26,562 nucleotides of DNA. Origin: JBMYQA01 sp049600855. Lineage in GTDB: Bacteria; Bacteroidota; Bacteroidia; Cytophagales; Flammeovirgaceae. Location: NCBI GenBank assembly GCA_049600855.1, contig JBMYQA010000055.1, positions 1 to 26,562 of the forward strand. The letters run 5' to 3'. The position numbers were made by a program, and so were the translations under genes. Within the stretch, counting starts at the first letter, position 1. Every line of letters starts with the position of its first letter. Positions 1 through 7,515 of the stretch are shown in pieces. The notes under the pieces are model-generated. The model had not been told where the DNA came from and did not search any database. It saw only the letters and a list, made by a program, of their open reading frames with translations.

Positions 1-459
1 ATGACTTACTTGTAGAGGATGACTACTATGAACCTTTCCACAAGATTTGCAATGCCCTCGATAAGTAGTTAAAGCAGTACGATGGATGCTAACTTTCACA
101 TCTTCAATTACTTGCTTAATAGGTTCCACTTGGCCAACTTCGCCTTGGCAATGAGGACAATTAGGTAAGCTCACCTCTATATATTCATCTATTGGGCCAC
201 TTGGCTTACGATAACTTCCGAGGTGGCCCCTTTTTCGGCCTGGACTTTTTTTTTCCTTCGAAAGCTTGGATACCTTTATACGAAAAGGAGCAGCCTGACG
301 ATGGGCTGCCCGTTCTAATTCTTCTACTTTGGATTGTAAGGCCTTAAGTTCCCCTCGCAATTCACTAATCGTTGAGCCTTGCTGAACAAGTAAATCAATC
401 AATTCTGTTTTACTGAATTGAGCTAATGATCTGCGTAATATGGTCTCTTCCTTACTCAT
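1..459 (-). CDS. IS66-family transposase, N-terminal part (runs off window start)
   Basis: The minus strand is open from an ATG at 457-459 through position 1, 153 codons with no stop. It begins MSKEETILRRSLAQF and has a Leu/Glu-rich coiled-coil stretch at about residues 20-50. A basic PGRKRGHLG linker follows, then a zinc-binding region with two CxxC pairs (CPHC at about 106-109, CKSC near 138-141) ending in KVHSSHPLQVS. This order (coiled coil, PGRK-GH linker, Cys-rich zinc domain, HPLQ) is typical of IS66 TnpC transposases, which cut and join the ends of the insertion sequence. The DDE catalytic core lies outside the window. No tnpA or tnpB accessory gene fits between the start and the presumed IS end, so a single-ORF IS66 subtype is likely. 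Whether the gene is intact cannot be judged from here. Confidence 0.85.
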   Translation of the reverse strand, partial: MSKEETILRRSLAQFSKTELIDLLVQQGSTISELRGELKALQSKVEELERAAHRQAAPFRIKVSKLSKEKKSPGRKRGHLGSYRKPSGPIDEYIEVSLPNCPHCQGEVGQVEPIKQVIEDVKVSIHRTALTTYRGHCKSCGKVHSSHPLQVSH

Positions 460-575
460 CTTTATAAAGATAATAAAAACATGGCATTTCCTAATTACGC
501 TAAACACATACCTAAATTCGTACGAAACCAATGGCAAAATGCGCAAGCAACTAGCATCTCGGAGGCGGGTTTTAC
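1..575 (-). mobile_element. IS66-like insertion sequence, one end
   Basis: This covers the transposase start plus about 115 bp of non-coding DNA. The proposed tip is at 575: read on the minus strand it begins GTAAAACCCGCCTCC, and IS66 termini usually start with GTA. The 8 bp beyond it (576-583, CCAAAATA) would be the target duplication. The other end is outside the window, so neither the terminal repeat nor the duplication can be confirmed. Another possible tip is near 620. Confidence 0.5.
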
Positions 576-673
576 CCAAAATAGCATGGTTAGATTGTGA
601 TGCAATCACCCTACGCTCACTATTCCTTATTCGATTTTAACATCATTTTTTTAGAAAGGCGTAGGAATACTGT

Positions 674-681
674 TAACTTTG
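674..681 (+). promoter_or_regulatory. -7 box (TAACTTTG) for the DUF5606 gene
   Basis: This matches the Bacteroidota TAnnTTTG -7 element exactly. It lies 102 bp upstream of the DUF5606 start, so transcription would begin near 688 and give a leader of about 95 nt that contains the hairpin at 699-739. No convincing -33 TTG is seen. Confidence 0.5.
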
Positions 682-698
682 CAGGCCGAAACGAGTTG

Positions 699-739
699 GA
701 CACTATACACTTCTTTAATGCAAAGCACTGTATAGTGTC
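699..739 (+). promoter_or_regulatory. Leader hairpin upstream of the DUF5606 gene
   Basis: A perfect 10-bp inverted repeat (GACACTATAC at 699-708, GTATAGTGTC at 730-739) encloses 21 nt, inside which CTTT and AAAG can pair again. It lies just downstream of the predicted transcription start. No U-run follows, so it is not an intrinsic terminator. It could be a 5'-UTR stability or control element, or a bipartite operator. Confidence 0.5.
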
Positions 740-783
740 TAATTAGGCTATGAAATTTTGTTCCACAACTAGAAAGCGATCAA

Positions 784-1242
784 ATGACTTTAAAAGAAAT
801 TGCAGCAGTAGCAGGTAAACCTGGTTTGTATAAGGTAATTAAACCAACTCACTCCGGGATGATTGTTGAGTTTATTGGTGATAAGCCCAAGAAAATGGTA
901 GTCAACGCCACTCATCGGGTGTCTATTCTCAATGAGATCTCCATTTATACCACTGATGCTGAAGAATCGGTTGAGCTAGATAAAGTATTTAGAAGTATTA
1001 GGGAGAAGTTTGGTGAGGAATGTAATCCTGGTAAAGGAGCAGATGAACTCGCCGATTTTTTAGCTGAGGTACTTCCTAATTATGATCGCGATAAAGTATA
1101 CCAATCAGACATTAAGAAATTAGTCAGTTGGTATAATTTATTGAGCCAGCATTTACCTGAAGTTTTTGATGCTCAAGAAGAAGAAGAGGAGCCAAAAGAA
1201 GACGAAGAAACCGCAGCAACTGATAAAGAAGCAGAAGCATAG
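784..1242 (+). CDS. DUF5606 domain-containing protein
   Basis: A small soluble protein of 152 residues. The N-terminal part (KEIAAVAGKPGLYKVIKP, then VVNATHRVSILNEISIYTTD) matches the conserved opening of the Bacteroidota family DUF5606. This half looks like a compact beta-rich, nucleic-acid-binding-like fold, but that is inference. Residues about 65-130 are helical. The last 25 residues are a low-complexity acidic Glu/Asp/Ala tail. There is no signal peptide or membrane segment, so it should be cytoplasmic. Its biochemical role is unknown. It has its own -7 box, a leader hairpin and a strong terminator, so it is probably transcribed alone. Confidence 0.85.
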   Translation: MTLKEIAAVAGKPGLYKVIKPTHSGMIVEFIGDKPKKMVVNATHRVSILNEISIYTTDAEESVELDKVFRSIREKFGEECNPGKGADELADFLAEVLPNYDRDKVYQSDIKKLVSWYNLLSQHLPEVFDAQEEEEEPKEDEETAATDKEAEA

Positions 1243-1269
1243 CGAGGTACGTTTTTGAGTTTCTGGAAG

Positions 1270-1314
1270 AGAGTTAAGGTAATGCTCAGCAGGTTTTGCC
1301 TTAACTCTTTTTAT
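1270..1314 (+). terminator. Intrinsic terminator after the DUF5606 gene
   Basis: A 10-bp perfect stem (AGAGTTAAGG at 1270-1279, CCTTAACTCT at 1299-1308) is followed by a T-run. It starts 28 bp after the stop codon. Confidence 0.85.
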
Positions 1315-1481
1315 TTAAGCGACGGGTTGAACTTTTTTTTCGACTAAACACAAAATTCAAACTGCCGCTAAGAGCTTGTACTTCATACTGATAGCCTCAA
1401 AAGAAATTAACCCATTTTCGTGAACCATCTTTCGTCTTTTTAAGTTCACAGTTCATTTCCAACAACATACATCAAATCGCG

Positions 1482-2351
1482 ATGAGTCAGTTTAAAGTAC
1501 ATGGTGCCTTATTTACCGTAGCACTAATTTATGGGGCAAACTACAGTGTGGCAAAAGCAGTGATGGATACCTTGCCGCCTTTTGCCATTATTATGGCGCG
1601 AGTAGCTGGAGCTGGATTGCTTTTTTGGTTATTGCATGCGACTACTATCAAAGAATCCATTCGTTCTAAAAAGGATTACCTTCATTTGGCTGTTTGTGGT
1701 TTGTTTGGAGTAGCCATTAATCAAATGATGTTTTTTAAAGGGCTATCGCTCACAGGGCCAATAAATGCCTCTGTAATTATGGTCTCTTCTCCCATCTTGG
1801 TACTCATCGCTTCTTCTTTCATCTTGAAAGAAAAAATTACGATCTTGAAGGCTTTAGGCGTATTATCAGGAAGTTTAGGAGCCTTTATGTTGATTGGTGG
1901 AACGGAGTTTAAATTTGCCACAGAAACGGCATTTGGTGATCTATTAATCCTCATCAATGCGAGTTCATATGCCTTGTATTTGGTGCTCGTAAAGCCATTA
2001 ATGAGAAAATACAATGCCCTAACCATTACCAAATGGATATTTTTTTTCGGACTACTCTTCACCTCTCCATTCTGTTTGCCCGAATTTGTTGACGTTTCTT
2101 GGCAGCAGGTATCGCTCATGGCCTTTTTAGGTTTAGGCTTTATTGTCCTATTTACCACCTTTACGGCTTACTTACTAAATGCATGGTCGTTACGCTTTGT
2201 AAATCCTTCTATCGTAGGAGCTTACATTTATTTACAGCCCATTCTGGCTTCTATTTTTGCCCTATCGCTCGGGCAAGACCAGCTTTCATTAGAAAAAGTG
2301 AGCTTTGGTTTGCTGATTTTTATTGGTGTATTTTTAGTGAGTAAGAAATAA
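1482..2351 (+). CDS. EamA/DMT-superfamily transporter
   Basis: A 289-residue inner-membrane protein with about ten hydrophobic segments arranged as two tandem EamA repeats (about residues 8-138 and 150-286). The first repeat opens with the typical LIYGANYSVAKA segment and has SVIMVSSPILVLIASSFIL in the middle. The second contains VGAYIYLQPILASIFAL, the matching conserved helix. Members of this family (RhaT, YdcZ and related exporters) move small metabolites such as amino acids or their analogues; the substrate cannot be read from the sequence. The length is normal (280-310). Its stop lies 5 bp from the stop of the convergent flippase-like gene, with no room for a terminator between them, so the transcripts probably overlap. 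Confidence 0.9.
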   Translation: MSQFKVHGALFTVALIYGANYSVAKAVMDTLPPFAIIMARVAGAGLLFWLLHATTIKESIRSKKDYLHLAVCGLFGVAINQMMFFKGLSLTGPINASVIMVSSPILVLIASSFILKEKITILKALGVLSGSLGAFMLIGGTEFKFATETAFGDLLILINASSYALYLVLVKPLMRKYNALTITKWIFFFGLLFTSPFCLPEFVDVSWQQVSLMAFLGLGFIVLFTTFTAYLLNAWSLRFVNPSIVGAYIYLQPILASIFALSLGQDQLSLEKVSFGLLIFIGVFLVSKK

Positions 2352-2356
2352 GCTGT

Positions 2357-3499
2357 TTACCCTTTTTCCTCGGAACTAGGAGATTCATCTTGCTGATCTG
2401 CTGCATGATGATCATCCTCATGTGCCTTGGGTTTTACCTTAAATACGCGCGCTACCCATCTCGGCAAGAAGATCACACCTAAAATTAGGTATAAATAATA
2501 GGTCAGTAATCGCCAAGTGAGGGCAATAGTGACTGCTGTAGCATGGGCTGTAGCAGAAGGCCCCGTAAAATCTTCAAAGAAAGTAGGGAATGCGCCCTCA
2601 GCAAACCCAGCCCCACCGGGAGTTGGAGATAGCAGCATCACGATCCACATAATGAGATGACGGGCAAATATGATGATGTGATCGGTGAAGTTGACATCCG
2701 AAAATGCAGCAATAAAGAAATTGACAATGAGGTAACGTGCTGACCAAATGAAAATGGTAGACATAATGGCACGAATCCAATATTTTAAATCCATGCCTTT
2801 GAGCTGACTAGAAGCTAAAATGATGTCGTCTCCACTTTTAACAGCCGCTTTATGAAAGCGCCTTAGAAAACGATTGGCGGTAACTTTGGCGAAGAGCCAC
2901 TTTACTGCTTGAGGCTTTCCAAAAATGCCAAAAACCATTAAAAAGGTATAAAGAGCAATGAGGCTAACACTAATAATAAAAATATTTTCAACAGGAAGTA
3001 CCCCATCAACGCCAATCATATCCAGTTTAATGCTCGGGAAAGCGTCTACTTGTAACAAAATGACCGTGAGGGAAGCCACAACAAAGAATAAGTTATCGAG
3101 TACGGCTGTGAGCATTACATAGGCCAAAGATTTTCCGAAGGGAATGTTTTCTTTACTAATAATAAACGCAACAACTGCCGTTCCGCCTACTACAGAAGGG
3201 GTTAATGCAGAAGCAAACTCCCACAGAATAATCACGTAAATGCTACTAATCCAGCTCAGTTCTTTATTGGTGAGGTACCTGATTCGATAAATGTATCCAA
3301 TGTCGCGCGCAAAAAGAGCCACAATCGCTAAGGCAATCCAGGCAATATTTGCATTTTTAATGTCATGAACAACCTGTTCCCATTTCATTTCTTCATCAGT
3401 CACAAACATCCAAACTACTACACCTAAACCAATTATGATGGGAATGATTACGCGCGACGGTTTAAGTGACTCTAATGCTTTTGATGATTTTTTATCCAT
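2357..3499 (-). CDS. LPG_synthase_TM / flippase-like integral membrane protein
   Basis: 380 residues with about eight membrane segments. The family signature near the C-terminal third is LLSPTPGGAGFAEGAF, and an earlier LTPSVVGGTAVVAFI block is also typical of the LPG_synthase_TM family (PF03706, UPF0104/YbhN/AglD group). Relatives include the membrane part of MprF, which flips lysyl-phosphatidylglycerol, and flippase-like proteins. There is no aminoacyl-transferase domain here, so a lipid flippase-like role is inference. The tail (about 350-380) is soluble and rich in Asp, Glu and His. The gene is convergent with the EamA gene and has its own -7 box at 3580-3587. Confidence 0.85.
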   Translation of the reverse strand: MDKKSSKALESLKPSRVIIPIIIGLGVVVWMFVTDEEMKWEQVVHDIKNANIAWIALAIVALFARDIGYIYRIRYLTNKELSWISSIYVIILWEFASALTPSVVGGTAVVAFIISKENIPFGKSLAYVMLTAVLDNLFFVVASLTVILLQVDAFPSIKLDMIGVDGVLPVENIFIISVSLIALYTFLMVFGIFGKPQAVKWLFAKVTANRFLRRFHKAAVKSGDDIILASSQLKGMDLKYWIRAIMSTIFIWSARYLIVNFFIAAFSDVNFTDHIIIFARHLIMWIVMLLSPTPGGAGFAEGAFPTFFEDFTGPSATAHATAVTIALTWRLLTYYLYLILGVIFLPRWVARVFKVKPKAHEDDHHAADQQDESPSSEEKG

Positions 3500-3579
3500 A
3501 TTTAATTTATACTAAAGCCATATTTTTCACAAAATACAGCAAGCAAGGTGAATAAGGCTGCCCTTGAGATGAATCTGCA

Positions 3580-3587
3580 CAAAAGTA
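3580..3587 (-). promoter_or_regulatory. -7 box (TACTTTTG) for the flippase-like gene
   Basis: An exact TAnnTTTG match on the minus strand, 80 bp upstream of the start codon. A TTG lies 13 bp further upstream, closer than the usual 17-23 bp, so the -33 element is doubtful. Confidence 0.45.
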
Positions 3588-3625
3588 ACAGATAATTAGT
3601 CAAATGAATAAGAATGTTTTTACTA

Positions 3626-3784
3626 AGTAACGATGGAAAAATAAGTTGCACATTTGTAGTAGATTATTTTGAAGTTAATCAAGGAAAAAAACGCAGGCCT
3701 AGCAGCGCTAAGTCAAGGTTTTTTAACGCAGCGTAACTTTAAAAGAAACAGTAGAAATGTGCAACTTATTTTTTTATCGTTACT
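3626..3784 (+). ncRNA. Structured hairpin element, copy 1
   Basis: Arms at 3626-3655 and 3755-3784 form a 30-bp inverted repeat with 28 identical positions; the two exceptions are G-U pairs on the plus strand. The enclosed core holds nested helices: 3667-3677 with 3734-3744 (11 bp, one G-U), 3685-3691 with 3719-3724 (A/T run), and TAGC/GCTA at 3700-3710 with an AGC loop. The core aligns with 21920-22013. It sits between the divergent promoters of the flippase-like and helicase genes and has no coding potential. A MITE-like DNA element is the alternative reading, but no target duplication is visible. Confidence 0.6.
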
Positions 3785-3844
3785 AAATATTGAAGTATAC
3801 ACTTGTTTTTGAATGAGTTCTATGCTTTTAGTAAAAAGAATGCC

Positions 3845-3852
3845 TACCTTTG
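3845..3852 (+). promoter_or_regulatory. -7 box (TACCTTTG) for the DEAD-box helicase
   Basis: An exact TAnnTTTG match. Transcription would start near 3858 and give a leader of about 250 nt before the helicase start at 4111. No well-spaced -33 TTG is seen. Confidence 0.5.
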
Positions 3853-3868
3853 CACGTTCATTTTAATA

Positions 3869-4087
3869 GGTGTTTACATACACCCAATTATTTGCGTCCT
3901 TTTCCTCAAATGCGATCACAGGTTATGCAATAGTATGCAAATCTGATAGCCAAGGACATGAAAGAAACAACGATTAAGCTACAGCAATGATGATCACAAG
4001 AAGATTATGCACAGTGGCTTAAATGAAAAAAACATCATCAATTGACGTATGATGAATTGGGGAAAGGGTATTGATCAACGATTGTAA
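3869..4087 (+). promoter_or_regulatory. Long helicase leader with hairpin and tandem mini-ORFs
   Basis: The leader opens with a small hairpin (GGTGT/ACACC, 3869-3884). It then carries a series of very short ATG-initiated frames: 3910-3933, 3935-3946, 3958-3990, 3987-4022, 4023-4052 and 4049-4087. The last four touch or overlap one another: two share an ATGA stop/start and one pair abuts as TAA-ATG. The direct repeat TATGCAA occurs twice (near 3924 and 3934). Long leaders are known for DeaD/CsdA-type cold-shock helicases in other bacteria. Control through these frames is inference. Confidence 0.35.
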
Positions 4088-4110
4088 GATCATTTACTTA
4101 GGAAGATTTA

Positions 4111-5778
4111 ATGGAAAAATTTAAGGAATTAGGCCTGTCAGAATCGACACTGACAGCATTGGAGGCGAAGGGTTTTGAGGAGCCATCCCCCATTCAAACA
4201 CAAACCATCCCATTATTATTGGAAGGCGAAGTTGATGTAATCGGGCAAGCCCAAACGGGTACTGGTAAAACGGCCGCGTTTGGTTTACCCATTATCGAGA
4301 AAATATCAACCGCAGGCAGAAATGTAAAAGCCATCATTTTAGCGCCTACACGTGAATTGGCTATCCAAGTAGCTGATGAGCTCAACTCTCTAAAAGGCCG
4401 TAGAAGAATCAATATTCTCCCAATTTACGGCGGGCAATCCATCGAGAGACAAATCGCGAGCCTTCGAAAAGGCATTGATGTGGTGGTGGGTACACCGGGT
4501 AGGGTACAAGATCACATCAATAGAAAAACAATGAAGTTGGATTCTATTGAGTTTTTTGTACTCGATGAAGCCGATGAAATGCTCAATATGGGGTTTGTAG
4601 AGGATATTGAGAAAATCTTGGCGGCAACCAATGAAGACAAACGGATGTTGTTTTTCTCGGCAACCATGCCTGATCCTATTTTGAAATTGGCAAAAACGTT
4701 TATGCGCGAAAATTTCAAGGTAGTATCTGTAAAAAAACAGCAATTGACCACAAACTTGACGGATCAGATTTATTTCGAACTGAGACGGCACGATAAGTTT
4801 GAAGCGCTTTGCCGCATTGTGGATATTGAGCCAGAGTTTTATGGCGTAGTATTTTGCCGTACTAAAAACGATGTCGATGAAGTGAGCCAACACTTGTCTG
4901 AAAGAGGATATGAAGCAGACGGACTACATGGCGATATTTCCCAACATCAGCGGGAACGCATCTTGACGCGATTCCGAAAAAAAATCATCAAAATTTTAGT
5001 AGCTACAGATGTGGCTGCCCGAGGAATTGACATCCAAGATTTAACGCACGTGGTCAATTATTCCTTGCCACAAGATCCAGAATCGTATGTACACCGAATC
5101 GGACGAACGGGCCGGGCTGGAAAAGAAGGGACTGCGATTACCTTTATTACTCCATCAGAATATAGAAAGCTAGCGTTCATTAAGCGAATCGCCAAGGCGA
5201 ATATCCGCAAAGAAACACCGCCAAAAGTTCGCGATATCATTCGAGCAAAGAAGGCGCGAATTATTGAGGATGTGCGCAAAATTATGGAAAATGAAGATTT
5301 ATCTGATTTGGAGGGCGTAGCAAAAGGAATTTTGGAAGATGCGGAACCCATGTTGGCGGTTGAGGCTTTAATTAAGTATGCTTTCCAAGATGAATTAAAC
5401 AAGGAAAACTACAACGACATTAAATTGAGCTTGCGTGAGCGCGAAAGAGATGGAGGCCGATCTGATCGTAGGTCTGATCGAGGTGGAAGAGGAGATCGCA
5501 GAAGCGACCGTGGCGAACGAAGAGGTGGAGGAAGAGATAATTGCCGCTTATTCGTAGCACTTGGTAAGAAAGATGGCATGACCAAGCGAAAGTTGGTCGA
5601 TTTCATTGAACAAGAAACCAATGTGCCTACCAGTTTAATTCAACAGGTAGAAGTGATTGATGCGTTTTCATTCATTTCCGTTCCCTTTCCTGAAGCTGAA
5701 ACCATCTTAAAAGTTTTCAGATCGAAAAAAGGAAGAGGACAAAAAAGCTTAATTGAAAAAGCTAAAGGATCTAAGTAA
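4111..5778 (+). CDS. deaD: DEAD-box ATP-dependent RNA helicase, DeaD/CsdA type
   Basis: A 555-residue ATP-dependent RNA unwinding enzyme, likely acting in ribosome assembly and mRNA turnover at low temperature. All helicase motifs are visible: Q motif (FEEPSPIQTQ, about 22-31), motif I AQTGTGKT (47-54), PTRELA (79-84), TPGR (128-131), DEAD (152-155), SAT (183-185), and in the second RecA-like domain ATDVAARGID and HRIGRTGR. A linker rich in Arg, Gly, Asp and Ser with SDRR and RGG-like units follows at about 445-475. The C-terminal 75 residues (CRLFVALGKKDGMTKRKLV...) are the DbpA RNA-binding domain. Length and order fit DeaD/CsdA; DbpA itself is shorter. It is a single-gene unit with a long leader and a terminator at 5830-5863. 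Confidence 0.93.
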   Translation: MEKFKELGLSESTLTALEAKGFEEPSPIQTQTIPLLLEGEVDVIGQAQTGTGKTAAFGLPIIEKISTAGRNVKAIILAPTRELAIQVADELNSLKGRRRINILPIYGGQSIERQIASLRKGIDVVVGTPGRVQDHINRKTMKLDSIEFFVLDEADEMLNMGFVEDIEKILAATNEDKRMLFFSATMPDPILKLAKTFMRENFKVVSVKKQQLTTNLTDQIYFELRRHDKFEALCRIVDIEPEFYGVVFCRTKNDVDEVSQHLSERGYEADGLHGDISQHQRERILTRFRKKIIKILVATDVAARGIDIQDLTHVVNYSLPQDPESYVHRIGRTGRAGKEGTAITFITPSEYRKLAFIKRIAKANIRKETPPKVRDIIRAKKARIIEDVRKIMENEDLSDLEGVAKGILEDAEPMLAVEALIKYAFQDELNKENYNDIKLSLRERERDGGRSDRRSDRGGRGDRRSDRGERRGGGRDNCRLFVALGKKDGMTKRKLVDFIEQETNVPTSLIQQVEVIDAFSFISVPFPEAETILKVFRSKKGRGQKSLIEKAKGSK

Positions 5779-5829
5779 GTTGGTTTAGCCCGTTAAATAT
5801 GGTTAAAATCAAATAGGCATTTTTGTGAT

Positions 5830-5863
5830 CAGGCAGCGAGGCAATAGCTTCGCCTGTCTTTTT
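5830..5863 (+). terminator. Terminator after the helicase gene
   Basis: CAGGC at 5830-5834 pairs with GCCTG at 5852-5856, with partial pairing inside, followed by a T-run at 5859-5863. It lies about 50 bp after the stop codon. Confidence 0.7.
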
Positions 5864-5928
5864 AATAAGTTATTGTTCTTGAAATAACTTTCAAAATAGA
5901 TTTAGAACAACAGTAATAGATAGCTTCC

Positions 5929-7293
5929 ATGTTGAGCATACGTAATTTTACGATCTGGTCTTTAATAGCCATCCTTTCCTCATCTTTAATTTCTTGTGAA
6001 GATAGTAGTACGCTAGGGCTAAACTTACAGCCTGATCAACTTCAAGTTACCACTAAATACGTAGATACGTTAGAACTTGAGGTAGGAAGTGTGTGGTTTG
6101 ACTCCATTCCCTCATTCAATGTAAGTCGATTATTAGTTGGAAGGGTAGAATCGGCTGATTTTGGAGTGACTAAAGCAACAGCATATGCCCAACCCATTTT
6201 GCTAACAGAAGATACGCTAGACATTTTTGGTGGTATTGTTTCCAGTACAGAAATCGAAGACAGTGTATATTACGATTCGTTAACCTTAAGACTCAGTTAT
6301 AGTTATACCGATGGAGATGTAGATTTAATGGCTACCCAGAAGTTTTTTGTACATGAACTATCAGCTGATATTGATACTACGGAGGGAAAGGATGTATATA
6401 CGTTTAATTCCATCCCTAAAGGTGATTTGCTCGGTGAAGTAGATTTTCAGCCGACAGATTCCACCGATTTTATTGAGGTTAAATTAGACGATGTTCTTGG
6501 AGAAACACTTTATGATGCAGGATTAAATAAGAATATAACCTCTTCCGAAGATGTTCAGGCTTTATTGAGAGGAATTATTGTTTCTACAGATGATAATGGG
6601 CAAGCCATTTATGGCGTAAATACACTTACTGTTTTAACGAGATTAGCTGTTCATTTTCATTACATTAATGATGGAGATACCACAAATAGTACCTTCGTAT
6701 TCGTTTTGGGCAATCGTTTCCACCAAGTTGAAGTAGACCGGACAGGAACAGATTTGGAAGGTTTGGCTGAAGGGCAGTTTCTCAGTTCAAAAACTACTGG
6801 AAATGCGGCTTTCCTTCAAGCAGCTACAGGACTTTACACCTATGTAAGAGTTCCGGATATGATTACAGACTTTAGTTTAGAAAACAAAAGAGCAATTAAT
6901 AGAGCCGAATTCTTGATGCGGCCAATTGAAGGCTCTGTAGACGATCAGAATATCCCTCCAGCAGTCTTAGAACTATTGTTGGCAACTGCAGATCGCCAAA
7001 TTTCGCGAAACGAAGATGATGTGTTGGTCTTTGTGACAGACGATGTGAGTCGAACAGTCATCAATTACAATGGTAACGGTCAAGGATATTTCCCATTTAC
7101 ATTTACAAGCTATATTGAAGATTTAGCAAATGGGGAAGAAACCAATACGGGATTCTTTATCTCGCCTGAAGCGTTTAATTTTAATAATAATGCATTATAC
7201 AACACTACTACGAGTCGTTTGCGATTAGGAGATCGCGCACACATTGGAGTGTTGCCCATGCAACTCAGAATTTACTATACAGAGTTTAAGTAA
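5929..7293 (+). CDS. DUF4270 family lipoprotein
   Basis: 454 residues. The N-terminus has a hydrophobic segment and lipobox LISC with the lipidated Cys at 23, followed by EDSSTLGLNLQPDQ, the usual opening of DUF4270 proteins. No membrane segment follows, so the mature protein should be a surface or periplasmic lipoprotein rich in beta strands. Blocks such as DSLTLRLSY and the C-terminal RLRIYYTEFK-like strand fit the family. Its function is unknown. In Bacteroidota, DUF4270 genes commonly sit next to glmS and glycogen synthase genes, and glmS follows here. The 220-bp gap to glmS holds its own promoter, so the two are neighbours rather than a tight operon. Confidence 0.85.
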   Translation: MLSIRNFTIWSLIAILSSSLISCEDSSTLGLNLQPDQLQVTTKYVDTLELEVGSVWFDSIPSFNVSRLLVGRVESADFGVTKATAYAQPILLTEDTLDIFGGIVSSTEIEDSVYYDSLTLRLSYSYTDGDVDLMATQKFFVHELSADIDTTEGKDVYTFNSIPKGDLLGEVDFQPTDSTDFIEVKLDDVLGETLYDAGLNKNITSSEDVQALLRGIIVSTDDNGQAIYGVNTLTVLTRLAVHFHYINDGDTTNSTFVFVLGNRFHQVEVDRTGTDLEGLAEGQFLSSKTTGNAAFLQAATGLYTYVRVPDMITDFSLENKRAINRAEFLMRPIEGSVDDQNIPPAVLELLLATADRQISRNEDDVLVFVTDDVSRTVINYNGNGQGYFPFTFTSYIEDLANGEETNTGFFISPEAFNFNNNALYNTTTSRLRLGDRAHIGVLPMQLRIYYTEFK

Positions 7294-7313
7294 AAAGTTG
7301 CTTACCTAAACCT

Positions 7314-7382
7314 GCTCTAAGTTTGTACTTTAGATATTCATTTTTGGATTTTAAGGGCAAGCTTAGAGCTTTCTTATTTTTT
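7314..7382 (+). terminator. Possible terminator after the DUF4270 gene
   Basis: GCTCTAAG (7314-7321) and CTTAGAGC (7362-7369) form an 8-bp stem with a long loop of about 40 nt, followed by a T-rich stretch. The long loop makes this less certain than the other terminators. Confidence 0.4.
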
Positions 7383-7412
7383 GCGTAACCATCTTTTAAG
7401 CGATTGCATCAA

Positions 7413-7440
7413 TTGGTTATGAATTTTATTGGTATTTTTG
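7413..7440 (+). promoter_or_regulatory. glmS promoter: TTG, 17 bp, TATTTTTG
   Basis: A -33 TTG at 7413-7415 and a perfect TAnnTTTG -7 box at 7433-7440 are separated by 17 bp, within the normal Bacteroidota range. This is the best-formed promoter in the window. The predicted leader is about 70 nt. Confidence 0.65.
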
Positions 7441-7460
7441 CCAAAAAAGCTTTTTTTGCT

Positions 7461-7480
7461 GATGAAGTGGTCACTTCATC
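7461..7480 (+). promoter_or_regulatory. glmS leader hairpin
   Basis: GATGAAGTG (7461-7469) and CACTTCATC (7472-7480) form a near-perfect hairpin inside the predicted glmS leader, 35 bp before the start codon. It shows no resemblance to the Firmicutes glmS ribozyme. It could be an operator or an RNA control element. Confidence 0.45.
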
Positions 7481-7515
7481 CTATGTGAGTATTTATCAGA
7501 AATATTGAATTCATT

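Noticed and set aside
440..640. 66-residue plus-strand frame overlapping the IS end
   Set aside because: It overlaps the transposase start and the presumed IS terminus, has no family resemblance and no promoter.
7458..7500. CTGATGA followed by a hairpin and GAAA in the glmS leader, reminiscent of a hammerhead ribozyme core
   Set aside because: The GAAA does not follow stem II directly and no stems I and III can be formed around it, so the hammerhead layout fails.
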